64,000 nucleotides of DNA from Haliclystus octoradiatus (taxonomy: Eukaryota; Cnidaria; Staurozoa; Stauromedusae; Haliclystidae), in the NCBI GenBank assembly GCA_916610825.1, contig OU744452.1, forward strand, positions 2,825,543 to 2,889,542. The letters are read 5' to 3'. Within the stretch, counting starts at the first letter, position 1. Every line of letters begins with the position of its first letter. The translations under genes and the position numbers were made by a program. Under the pieces are notes generated by a model. It did no database searches and was not told where the DNA came from. It was given only the letters and a program-made list of their open reading frames with translations. This document shows, piece by piece, positions 23,605 to 35,200 of this stretch.

Positions 23605-23700
23605 TTATTTTGGTACAAAATAACAACACAACTAAGTTTGCACAACGTTTCGACTGATTAACTTCAGGCATTCTCAAGGGAATGTTTTTTTTATTAACTA
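23605..23700 (-). repeat. Penelope-type terminal sequence, left inverted copy
   Basis: The minus strand reads CCTGAAGTTAATCAGTCGAA, then ACGTTGTGCAAACTTAG, a pattern common at Penelope-like element ends. It is an inverted copy of 27360-27465. Confidence 0.5.
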
Positions 23701-23947
23701 GTATCCAGTTAAACACCGAATGAGCATACAGTGTAAAGCATTACAATGGCTTGCTTGAGAAGTATACTATCAAGTTTGCATTAAATGTATAAAATTGACA
23801 AAAACATCATTTGAACAGTTTGTGAATGAAATGAGCAAACAAAAATATATATTCTCGTCACCTATGTGACTTACTATCCATAAAGTAGAAATTAAATACG
23901 AATCTGATTTGGTTCATGCCAATGAAATATTCAATAAATCAGTAATG

Positions 23948-24491
23948 CGGGTATCAGCGGCTTTTCCGGGGAGGGGATGACTCCTGGGGCACCCCCGGGA
24001 TTTGCAAAACAACCTGTGCAAAAGTCATTTAACCCCCTGGGGGTATGGGAGTAATGATTTTCAATAATCCCTCTCCCCCCAGGGACAAATAGTACTTACA
24101 AAAGATTCAACTAAAATACCCAGAGAATTACGCAATTGTACAAAACTGTTGTTATAACTTTATTAAAATATTAAAATTCCATACGTTGGAGATAGCCATA
24201 TTCGAGTATTAAACATTACATGCAAAATCAAAAAGGGCAATAGAAAAGTTTTGAGAAATACGAATGAAGAAACGAAACGCATTCAGTTCATAATTGAAGA
24301 CATTTTGGAAAAAGCCGCTGAACAGCATTACAAATCCAGTTGGTTATCTCCCGGAGTGATCTTCTGCTTTTGTAACACAGAGAAAATCCCCCTCCCTCAG
24401 ATGCTCATGTTCTCTAGCAAATCTCAACCAATCCCCCTGGGTCCCTGTGAGTTCCCCTGATGTCACCCCCCGGGAAAGCCGCTGATACCTG
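23948..24491. mobile_element. MITE-like element with GC-rich inverted ends
   Basis: The ends CGGGTATCAGCGGCTTTTCC and GGGAAAGCCGCTGATACCTG are inverted copies of about 24 bp. The interior has runs of CCCCC/GGGGG. I could not fix a target duplication. Confidence 0.6.
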
Positions 24492-24819
24492 CATAAGGAA
24501 GGATTAGGTACATACATTTCAATGATTTAAACTCTGTGACCCGTGCATTTGAGTTTTGAATTTAAAATGAGCTTTATTATCTCAATTACGAAACTTCTTA
24601 TTTCGGTTGCATAATGTCTATATAATGAGCAGTGAGCACACTGAGTTATCTTCTTTTTGTGTGACACATTCCACAATAACATATCCAAGTCGAATTTCGG
24701 GCAATAATGAGACGAAATTAGTAAAAACCGCGCAATCTTGAAGGTATTACAGTGCTAAAGCTCCCAAAAAAATATGCCAAATGCCTATCGTCAGGAAAAA
24801 TTGACAAATACTGCCCCGG

Positions 24820-25155
24820 TCAGAAATTATTCGCAATTATTTCGCGATTTAGTAGTCTTCTAGTTAAATATGAATTTCGCGTTCCTGAATTTCTTACTTC
24901 TGCTGATCGTTGCCTATCTACGGACAATCTCCTCTCTTGTGGGTGGTGTTTATTGTTGTCGCTGCTGAGGCCTTTGTTTGCCTCCATATTTGTATTTCTG
25001 CTCAATGAACTCTTACGTTTCGAAGGCATGAAAGGCGATATAAAATTGCTAAGATTGTATCTGATTTTTCTCAACACATTTAAAGTTGATAATAGGATTT
25101 TACGATCATAATATCGCATACAGAATAAGGCAGTAAATCGCATCTGTGATTTCAA
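24820..25155 (-). CDS. hypothetical basic protein, copy 1
   Basis: A 111-residue minus-strand frame. It is Arg/Lys-rich (MPSKRKSSLSRN in the middle, RRLSVDRQRSAEVRNS after it) with no recognised domain or signal peptide. The more plausible start may be the internal Met of MPSKRK. It is preserved in both tandem copies, but the duplication is so recent that this says little about selection. It may be a small gene, a first exon or a chance frame. Confidence 0.25.
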   Translation of the reverse strand: MKSQMRFTALFCMRYYDRKILLSTLNVLRKIRYNLSNFISPFMPSKRKSSLSRNTNMEANKGLSSDNNKHHPQERRLSVDRQRSAEVRNSGTRNSYLTRRLLNREIIANNF

Positions 25156-25999
25156 ATTAACAGTACCGACCTGAGTACCGACACTCCGACAGTGTGCAAT
25201 CCAATTTCTTTAAACACCATCAACAACCCCTTGTCAACTTTTATGTATTGCACAACTTAAATAATGATTTCGTTGTTTGAAAATTAAATCAACACAGAAC
25301 TCAAAGTGAAAGTTTTCTCAATTTAAGAGCTATAAAGAAACATCCGAGTTACATCTTCTATATAGTTATATCGATGAAGTAATTAAATTTATTCTCTTAT
25401 TGTGATTCAATCAATCCATACCATATTTGAAATCTGATTAATTTTTTTATGACAAAAGTATTTTTAATCTTCTTTGTCTAAAGAAAACTGAAGTAGATTC
25501 TGGAGACGTTATTATCAGATCGCATTTCATTGCTATTTCCTCTTTTGAATAACAAAAGTGTTTTAATCTACTGTTAGCTAAAGAAAATTGACAGGCGATT
25601 ACTTAATTAATAGGAGTCTTTTGTCATGCTAAGTGTAAGGAATGTCTGCTGACGAATACAATGCAACAAAGTTTGACCGGGAAAGTTTATTGGATGCTAT
25701 ATCGGCAGCAGAAGATACATTTTAATAATTTGAATAGCCTAAAACCATCCACAAAATTTGGCCTTTCTAATGATATATCATGGATCATCTTCCGTGCAGT
25801 AACGATTGCGTGATAATGCGTCATTGAACACACAGACAGATTTAAGGGAAATTTTAAAGTAGAATCCAAGTCGAATTTCGGGCAATAATGAGACGAAATT
25901 AGTAAAAACCGCGCAATCTTGAAGGTATTACAGTGCTAAAGCTCCCAAAAAAATATGCCAAATGCCTATCGTCAGGAAAAATTGACAAATACTGCCCGG

Positions 26000-26335
26000 T
26001 CAGAAATTATTCGCAATTATTTCGCGATTTAGTAGTCTTCTAGTTAAATATGAATTTCGCGTTCCTGAATTTCTTACTTCTGCTGATCGTTGCCTATCTA
26101 CGGACAATCTCCTCTCTTGTGGGTGGTGTTTCTTGTTGTCGCTGCTGAGGCCTTTGTTTGCCTCCATATTTGTATTTCTGCTCAATGAACTCTTACGTTT
26201 CGAAGGCATGAAAGGCGATATAAAATTGCTAAGATTGTATCTGATTTTTCTCAACACATTTAAAGTAGATAATAGGATTTTACGATCATAATATCGCATA
26301 CAGAATAAGGCAGTAAATCGCATCTGTGATTTCAA
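26000..26335 (-). CDS. hypothetical basic protein, copy 2
   Basis: The second copy of the 111-residue frame. Two base differences from copy 1: one changes an Asn to a Lys in the SDNNK segment, the other is silent. The single-base deletion between the copies falls just outside the frame. Confidence 0.25.
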   Translation of the reverse strand: MKSQMRFTALFCMRYYDRKILLSTLNVLRKIRYNLSNFISPFMPSKRKSSLSRNTNMEANKGLSSDNKKHHPQERRLSVDRQRSAEVRNSGTRNSYLTRRLLNREIIANNF

Positions 26336-27359
26336 ATTAACAGTACCGACCTGAGTACCGACACTCCGACAGTGTGCAATCCAATTTCTTTAAACACCAT
26401 CAACAACCCCTTGTCAACTTTTATGTATTGCACAACTTAAATAATGATTTCGTTGTTTGAAAATTAAATCAACACAGAACTCAAAGTGAAAGTTTTCTCA
26501 ATTTAAGAGCTATAAAGAAACATCCGAGTTACATCTTCTATATAGTTATATCGATGAAGTAATTAAATTTATTCTCTTACTGTGATTCAATCAATCCATA
26601 CCATATTTGAAATCTGATTAATTTTTTTATGACAAAAGTATTTTTAATCTTCTTTGTCTAAAGAAAACTGAAGTAGATTCTGGCGACGTTATTATCAGAT
26701 CGCATTTCATTGCTATTGCCTCTTTTGAATAACAAAAGTGTTTTAATCTACTGTTAGCTAAAGAAAATTGACAGGCGATTACTTAATTAATAGGAGTCTT
26801 TTGTCATGCTAAGTGTAAGGAATGTCTGCTGACGAATACAATGCAACAAAGTTTGACCGGGAAAGTTTATTGGATGCTATATCGGCAGCAGAAGATACAT
26901 TTTAATAATTTGAATAGCCTAAAACCATCCACAAAATTTGGCCTTTCTAATGATATATCATGGATCATCTTCCGTGCAGTAACGATTGCGTGATAATGCG
27001 TCATTGAACACACAGACAGATTTAAGGGAAATTTTAAAGTAGATAATTAAGCTATATATATATACATAAAAATTGTTTGCCCCTTGAGGGTAAAGTTACA
27101 TCATGAAGAATATTTACAATATGGCAATTCAAGAATTGAAACCAACATTAAACGTCCAAGGCGATTCCATCCGAGCCAAAGTTTTCAAATAACTGCATGC
27201 ATTTCATGCTACATACAGCATTTCATCTAAGGATTAGAAATATATCTAGGCTAGTTACAATAGTTACTGTTGTCACTGATATCGATATCATATTGTAAAT
27301 ATTCTTCATGATGTAACTTTATCGTCAAAGGGCAAACAATTTTTATGTATATATATAGC

Positions 27360-27465
27360 TTAATTATTAATAAAAAACATTCACTTGAGAATGGCTGAAG
27401 TTAATCAATCGAAACGTTGTGCAAATTTAGTTGTGTTGCTATTTTGTACCAAAATTATTTCCAAG
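27360..27465 (+). repeat. Penelope-type terminal sequence, right inverted copy
   Basis: Reads CTTGAGAATGGCTGAAGTTA, then ATCAATCGAAACGTTGTG. It mirrors 23605-23700 with about 90% identity, so the two close an inverted pair around 3.7 kb. Confidence 0.5.
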
Positions 27466-27469
27466 AAGA

Positions 27470-28200
27470 TTCTGATAAATAGATAAATTATTGTCTGTTA
27501 AATTGTTGTTAAGTTGCGTAAATGTTTTGGATGTTATTACATTATCAGGCAAATAGTTCCATATATTTACAACACGGTAACAAAAAATGGAACCAACAGC
27601 AATATTTCTATAACTATAACTGGAGCTAACATTAAAGATTGATGGTGGAATTATAACTCAGATTGTCGCCCGTGATCATTTATGGGACCGACTGATCAAT
27701 TTTGATCAAATTATAAGGCCTTTCCAATGTTATGCTTTTGTTTTATACTATACATTTCGTTTTGTTTTGTCCATTATGACGTTTTCACACCTTTTGGTTC
27801 AGCTGATGATAACTCGCTTAGAGTTGCGTGATCATTTATATAATGTAGTGAACATTATGATCAAATCATGGGCTTTCGAATGATATGCTTTATATCAAAT
27901 TTCATGATGGTGGTGGTGGTGGTGGGGGGCTGTTTATCCCGTTTTAAATCTTTATCATGCAACATTATATTTACTTTTTATGTAAAGCTGAAATACTCTT
28001 TGGTAGAACTATAAAGAGTGCTGTCTGTGGCTGACTTCGATTAAATCATGTACCAGCCGTCAATAGGACACACACCTAAAGAAAGCTGAAAATATCTTTC
28101 AAAACATATTCTAAAATAAACTAGAATGATCGAATGAATCCTCAAAATTTGATTGGTCGCTGAGCGTGTTTCAAATCTCGATGAAACATCATCATGGTTG
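27470..28200. other. intergenic with a short GGT run
   Basis: No gene seen; (GGT)n at about 27907-27927. Confidence 0.4.
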
Positions 28201-28204
28201 AAAC

Positions 28205-29637
28205 ATGGTTGCTACCCAAAACAAAGTAATCAAAACATTCAAAATGGCAGAACAAGTAAACTTCAGTTTTGGATATGATTTTTTCAACAATAATAATATG
28301 AATGCTAGTAGGTTTTGTAAAAAAACCGATGAAGAATTTGACGAGCTTTTGTTGAGTTCAAGTGCTAAGTCAACCAAATACAAAACTTCCCACGCAATAA
28401 AAATATTCAATGGTAAATTGCTTTTTAAATTATTATCAAAATACAACAATACGCACAACATTAATTTTGCTGGCATAAAATACAAAATTTGCATTAAAAT
28501 ATATTGTGTTGTTTTACATCAGAATGGGCGATTGTCAGTGGAATAACTGAGGAGCTTGAGAAGATGACGCCCGAGACTTTAGATAGACATTTGCGAAGGT
28601 TTTACGCTGAAGTGCGAAATAAACAAGGGGATGACTACTCCAAGTCTACGTTGATAGGAATTCGTTATGGTTTAGAGCGCCACCTCAACCAGCCACCTGC
28701 AACAAAAGGTATAAGCTTTAATGATGTGGCATTCAAGACCTCAAATTCAATATTGAATGCTAAAATCAAAGAATTAAAAAGACATGGAAAAGAAAAGGTC
28801 GTCCATAAGGAAAGCCATAAAAAAAGCGACCTTGAAATATTGAAGGACAGCGAGATGTTTTCTACAGATACCCACCAAACACTCCTCCAAAACGTTTGGT
28901 TTAATGTAACGATTTACTTCTGTAGAAGAGGAAGAGAGGGACAACGGTCGCTGAAAAAAAATTGTTTTGAATTTAAAGTGGATGAATATAATTCAGAATA
29001 TCTATGCATGAGCCACAATGAGTTGGATAAAAATCGCCAAGGGGGGATGGACGAAAGAGAAGAATATAGCAACATAGGAAGGTTGTACAAAACTACCAAT
29101 AAATTCGATGTGTATACAGCTGTTAAATCCTACCTTGAAAAGCTAAATCCATCCTGTGACGCTCTATTTCAATATCCGAAGAGACGCTGGACACCACTTG
29201 ATGCTGGAGTAACGTGGTTTGAAAATCGTCCTTTGGGTGTAAATGCCCTTGGCGATATGATGAAAATAATTAGTAAGGCTGCGGGGCTTTCACAGCCATA
29301 TACAAATCATTATGTGAGAGCCACGTCTATCACCTTACTTTCAAATGCGGGAATGGAAAATAGACATATTATGTCCATCTCTGGACACAAAAACGAACAG
29401 TCGCTACAACATTACAATTCTAGGCCATCAGAATTCCAATTAAGACAGTGTAGTGATGCCATCTCGAATGCATTAGGAAATGATCATCCAGTTGATCAAG
29501 ATCAACACAACAACAGTAGCACTATGAGCAGCGTCAACGTGTCCTTGCCCTCGGAAGCAGGTCCATCCAATAATTCTGTACAATCGTTGTTCAACAACTG
29601 CACGATCGGTTCGGTGAGCGTTCATTACAACAGTTAA
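28205..29637 (+). CDS. Crypton tyrosine recombinase, one intron
   Basis: Exon 1 is 28205-28412 and exon 2 is 28523-29637. The intron (28413-28522, 110 bp) has GTAAAT and TTTTACATCAG ends and keeps frame, giving 440 residues. An alternative start is the Met at 28244. The protein has the Crypton layout: an N-terminal helical domain (KTDEEFDELL, MTPETLDRHLRRFY), then the catalytic domain with the first Arg in CRRGREGQRS, the H-x-x-R box in NHYVRATS, a His in SGHKNEQS and the nucleophile Tyr in LQHYNSRP. The C-terminal tail is Ser/Asn-rich and ends NNCTIGSVSVHYN, like other animal Crypton-derived proteins. Such enzymes recombine DNA through a 3'-phosphotyrosine. Full length without stops implies a recent or domesticated copy. 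Confidence 0.8.
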
Positions 29638-29639
29638 AC

Positions 29640-30004
29640 CACTTTTAAATTATACTCAAATTGTTACTTGTTATTAGTTTCAAATGTTTTTTGATCAAGT
29701 TCAATTGAATCATAGTTAATAGAGACGATTAAATTCCACAAAACACTTGTGTCATTTATGTGTAGTATCCTTTGCACAAGTTCAGTCCTTCCAAAATATA
29801 ATGGCGGAAATTTCAGCGGTAATCTCACAAGGAGTCTAAGCCAGCGTTATCACGTGATTCAAATAATGATTTTCATTGGATTATATTCCGTTCGATTTAT
29901 TCGTGATATGAAGTGACGGTTTTTGTTGGAAAGTCAAAACATAAACATTATGAAATCGGGAAATCTTAATTAACAACGAAGTCTGATTGTTCATTTTAGA
30001 AAAG
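29640..30004. other. 3' flank of the Crypton, no gene seen
   Basis: No terminal repeats matching the Crypton's 5' flank were recognised; Cryptons usually lack inverted repeats. Confidence 0.4.
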
Positions 30005-30005
30005 C

Positions 30006-30187
30006 GTTCATGCACGGGTTTTGCCGTGCTTCATCACGATTTACCTGCACGAGTGATGTTGGGAAGACACTCGGGAAGCTAGAATATCCTCGCCTACGGC
30101 TCGGATATTCATTACGCTTCACTCGTGTCTTCCCAACATCACTCGTGCAGGTAAATCGTGATGAAGCACGGCAACCCGTGCATGAAC
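30006..30187. mobile_element. 182-bp fold-back MITE with near-perfect 63-bp arms
   Basis: The arms 30006-30070 and 30125-30187 are inverted copies that differ by a 2-base indel (GGGTTTTGCC versus GGGTTGCC). They begin GTTCATGCACGGG and end CCCGTGCATGAAC. The 54-bp centre is CTACGGCTCGG-rich. No coding content. Confidence 0.8.
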
Positions 30188-30189
30188 CC

Positions 30190-32020
30190 CTTAACCAATA
30201 TAGCCTGGCGTTTGAAAGTATGGAAACACCGTCTTTATCTCACTAAGAAATCAATTAGACCATCTAGTTCATCAGCAGACACCGAAGCTGCTGAATTTGA
30301 AGCTACCGGTAAGGAGCCTATACACGGCAATCATCTGTATGGAATCAGCATTTCATGGAAGTCTATGAGGTTAACATACACAAATAAAAATGTATGCATA
30401 CCGTTTTCCATAAAGATGTATATTGTTTTGATAATTAGCTTGCATATACACAATCACTGAAAAATTATAACTTAAAATAAGTGAGGGAGCTGTATGCATA
30501 TTTGAAGTGAACGTTACTGTACCATTGAAAGCTTACTAGAATGTACTAAATGAATACTTGAAGAAATTATGAAATGCTTGTAAGAGATACATAAGCATGC
30601 ATTCAATAAATCGTTCTGGACTCAGATAAAATGTCCCTATATAACGCAACTAGCATTTCTTCTCTGTGTTGTCATTGACAGTCTATTTCAATTATTTTTC
30701 TGATTTGTGTATCTTAATTGTGTAGTTAACATATAAAAGCATCTTCAGTTTTCGAATTATAAATACTTTAAATCTTTTTGACAGATAATTAATCATTTCG
30801 ATGTGATAAAACAATACAATATGAAAAGTAGTTTTGAATTTTTGTAATTTATTATTCAACAAATATTTACACCAATTCATATATTGTTCATTCTAACAGA
30901 TAATTATACTTCGTAATCCGTTACATGAATGTATACATGCAATGTATCTTTTGTAACTACCTTGAATGTATGTAAATAGAGTGCTCGAGAGGCTCTATTA
31001 AAATGTATGTAGAAATGTATTTATATACTATAGAGATGATGATATTATTTCGTTATATTAATTAAATTGAGCAATTTATTAAACAGATACAATAATCATT
31101 ATTATATGAATGCTGCAGATTTTCGACTTCGCAAATACTCTTTTCAATCTTTCTTTTTCTGTATAGAAAGAAGCAGATAACTTTCATATATTTACTATAT
31201 AATTATTAGTGGTTATAAATGGTTTTCAGTCACGGAGAAAGCAGTATTTGAAAAAGTTGATATCTTCAATGTAAAAATATGATATTTTTACAGTGAAAAT
31301 AGCGCTTTTAAATCAATCAGTGAACTCCAGTTGTTTCCCCAACAACAAACTTCGTCCCTGAACATTCAAATTTGAAATAGCCGAAAGGTCTGACAATCGG
31401 CGAGGGTCGAATTTCCGATCAAGACAGAACTTTAGAAACGTTAAAAGTTCAAAAACGCAAAATATATTTTCCTTCTCAATATTTATTACCGTTGGATTGC
31501 TATTGAGAATGGAACCAAATTCTAAGCTACTTTTAAATTTAAAATTTGATTCTACCTCGCTAGTGAGATATCGCTTCGAACATTAGAAAACTAAATAAGT
31601 TTATCCTCTCTAGTTGTCTTCTTTTCTGAGAGAGGATGGAAATTTCCGCAGTCCGCAGCCATAAATGTCATTCAGTCATTTTACTTATATATTTGACCTC
31701 GTATTTTACTACGGCAAGACAGGAATTCTACTGTTACCGCGTGGGTATGTTTTACAAATAGCGAGCTATTAAAGACGATTTTTTTACTAAAGTAATTCGT
31801 GCATTTTGAAATTGAATAAAGAATACGGCGTATATTTCAACTGTGTTTTAAGGAATACAGGACAGTTACGGCAATTTTAAGTTTGGTATGCCTTGATCAG
31901 CCGTACTTTACAAGATTATGCGTCGTACTTTTGTGCTTGCCGAATCAATTTTGATGGTTAGCCTCTCGAAAGTACGGCGTATAACCTAGGGGTTACAAAG
32001 CAAGTAAAAATTAAATATCA
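30190..32020. other. intergenic region 3' of the TERB1-like gene
   Basis: AT-rich with no supported coding region. It should contain the 3' end of the TERB1-like transcript, but I cannot place the poly(A) site. Confidence 0.4.
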
Positions 32021-32023
32021 GAT

Positions 32024-32259
32024 TCATGGATTAAACATGATACTACAGCAACAGAAGATAAAAAGATTGATAATTTTTATTAACAATTTATCATAATGAC
32101 TCTTGGTCATGTGTTTGATGTTTAGAATTATTTTCAACATTGCAATTCTAACCTTGGCTAATTGCTTGTATTTGTCTTTTAAATTTTCTGCAGTACGTCC
32201 TTGTTTGAAATCATACGAACGCAATATCCATATCCACCTTTTGCCAAACCTTTTTACAC
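32024..32259 (-). CDS. TERB1: TERB1-like gene, exon 13 (rest of the Myb domain, telobox-like helix)
   Basis: Starts after AATTTTAACAAG and continues the Myb fold with GVKRFGKRWIWILRSYDF, then the recognition helix GRTAENLKDKYKQL, close to the V-D-L-K-D-K telobox of telomere-binding Myb proteins. The frame stays open to a stop at 32024-32026. The 43 residues after KYKQLAK are hydrophobic and atypical, so the true exon may end at 32153. Confidence 0.7.
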
Positions 32260-35200
32260 CTTGTTAAAATTAGAAATTTGAGACCTTGAAGAAAATAGCC
32301 TGCGTGGAAACTCAAAATGGCTCTACGCAACTACAGCTGAGTCTGCGAACCCGACTGCAAGGTCTTGTTGGACTTGTTGTTCGGAACGAAGAGAGTACAT
32401 GCGCAAACCCGAACTTCCGGTCTCATTTGAAGAACTGATTTCAGCATAACTAGACCTTGAAGCCTGATTCGCCTACTGTACTATTTTGCTTAGAAAGATT
32501 TCAAGTTTGCATGCAGGCTAGAAGAAAGTATCACATCATTTCCAATCTAGTTGATATTCATTATGGCCAGGCAAATGAATACCATTTTCTTTGAATGATG
32601 CTTCAGAAAATATTCGTTTTAACAGTATCAAGTTAAAGATGTCTGATAAATTCTGTCTCAATTTTGTCAAAATTTTAATTTTAATGTTACTTAGAATGTT
32701 TATCAAATAGACAACAGACGACAAAATGAAACCAAATCAGCAAGAGCTAATTTGTAAGTTTCCCTTTATTACAATTTGAGAATGTCCTTTTACCTTGCAA
32801 TTTGGAAGCATGATCTACACAAATTGTTAAACCTTCCACCTATAAATTTGTAACATCAAAATTAAGACTATTCAAGTTAATCACTTATACAAATTTGGAG
32901 AAAGTTCTTAACATTTCTGGTAACGCAGTTATGGCTTTACATAATCTATCACAACCAAAACATGCTTGAAACATTCATTTAATTTTAAGTGAATAGAAAT
33001 CACTGAAAGCAAAATAATTGAAAATGTTACAGAATTCTCAACTTTCAAAAAAGCTCCTTGGAGGCATTAGAATAAACATCTGCCAACAAGGATAAAACAG
33101 ATTACTGATAGCAAGATATTAATTATAATTAGTACTAAAATAACGCAACTCAAAACTGTGATCTTACTTATTTTTGAGAGGGCATAACTTTATATTTTAT
33201 TATCTGTATCTCCAAGTTACAAACATGCAACACATAACACGAAATAATCACTTGATAAAACCAATGCAAAGCCATGCAAATGCGACTGTCTGCTTTCCTT
33301 AGTGTTGCCGGTTTTAGTTCTAATAATATTAATCTTGCTTATAGATAGAAATTTATTCAACTTTGTCGGCAGATATAAAGAATTGTAGTCATCCCTACCA
33401 TCCAGAAGGCTATGAATTTCCGTTTCAGAATATTCTTGTCTTTTTCTTTTAGGGAGAAGTCCTGGTCGATGATTGTTGCTTCGAACCTGACAAACTACAT
33501 CGTCTCTCTATAATATAAAATCAATACCATATCTAATGAATTTGAAAAGATAACACAACATCGACGACATTAAACAATGCACCTATGCATGGATGAAGGA
33601 TAGACTGTTGCTCCTTATTACATTTGCACAGCATTACTGCTTGCTGCTAATAAATTCAGACCTTTTCTAGGAGAGTTCTAGTCTTTTGTGACGGCGACGA
33701 AACTGCTGAAATGACTCAAATTTGATCCGCTCTGTTTGTCCTTTATGTTCTGAGAATTCCGTATTAGCAAAACCATTCTAAGCAATTTCAGCTTTATCCA
33801 ATGTCATTAATGTTAAAAATTGTGACAAGAATATTTCAGGAAACTTACAAACATAACTTTGATGAAAAGGTTTTCAATCGTATCTCAAATACTTCTCTCA
33901 ACTTTCACACACATCAACAATAGGGTTGACCTATAGAAATAGAACTCAACATTTTTACTTTGACTTGTTTACCAAGCGACTTGGCTATTTTGCTAAGCTT
34001 TTTCGAAAACCAGACGACTAGTTTTTGAGAAATATGCAGCTGAAAAAGTGACCGTTTCAAATCTTGAAAAACGGAGATTCGAAGTTAAGTGACTTTATAA
34101 TGCTTGTTATTTCTAATCACGACGAGTAAGCGCGTAAACATCAACACAGATATCGAGAATTCATTCATATAGGAACGAGATATATTTCAAAATCGTAATG
34201 ATTTTGAAAATTTTATGGACGAATGCTTAATAGTTGTGGTGATATTATCGCACTCACTCGTCATGATTAGAAACATGAAATTATGACATCACTTAGCTTT
34301 GAATCTCCTTGAATCATTTTTCAACAACAAAGTAACCTTATTTCAAAACGTTACGAACATCGTCATCATATAAAAACCATAAAACAACTTTCTCTAAGGT
34401 AGAATTTATAGTTTTACTCGTTACAAAAAGACACATTGCATACAAGGAGATTACGATACTATATCTATATCATATATTTATATATCTATATCAAAAAGTA
34501 CGATATCTATCTGATGCATTTTTCTAACTCCGCAAACGAGTAAAACCATAAACCGTACTATCTCTAGAAAAGCTCAATTTTCAGCCAATATTTAGAAAAT
34601 TGTATATCTCTAGAATAACACGAGCTCTCCAATCAATCTCTAGGAACGAGAATTAAACAACTTTTCTAGAGATCAACAGACGCTCGTGTAAAATCACTAA
34701 AATCAGCGCAAATAGTTTTTTAACAGATGTGGTTGTCTACGATGAAATTTCAGGAAATTTGTTTGTCTCGCTCACGATGACGGTCAGTTAAAATGTGATT
34801 CCCGCCAAAGCTGCGCATGAATAGTTTTGTCGTCATCGTGAAATTTGACGCGTATCTGAACTCTCTAATAACTCATCACGGTATTTTCTAGTTTGATTAT
34901 TTTAATCTTCTTCATAAAAGAATGTGAAACTACGTAACGTTACATAATTTTCATACCTCAGGCGTTCTTTCTGCTTCGATTCTAAAATCAAACGGATCTT
35001 CTGTTGTTGATTTTGTTTCTACCGACGTTTCATCTGAACTCAAATGTTCATTGTTAGTGAATGGCGTTATACAGTTAAAATCGTCGATTAATGAACCGTG
35101 GAATCGGCATGTATACGGATCACTTTCAAGAATCGATTTGCAGTTTCTGCTGTTAATAACTAGAAATGGAAATCGGGAGAAAGGATAGCAGCCAAGACAT

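Larger units (their letters stand above)
24683..27043. repeat. recent tandem duplication, 1,181-bp unit, two copies
   Basis: Copy 1 is 24683-25863 and copy 2 is 25864-27043. I see about six differences along the unit (for example one C deleted near 25999, and A/C, T/A, T/C, A/C and T/G substitutions), so identity is above 99%. Each copy carries the same 111-codon minus-strand frame and a 27-codon plus-strand frame beginning MSADEYN. Confidence 0.9.

Noticed and set aside
28504..28546. Two separate overlapping Crypton ORFs
   Set aside because: A 110-bp GT-AG intron joins them in frame, which explains the overlap better.
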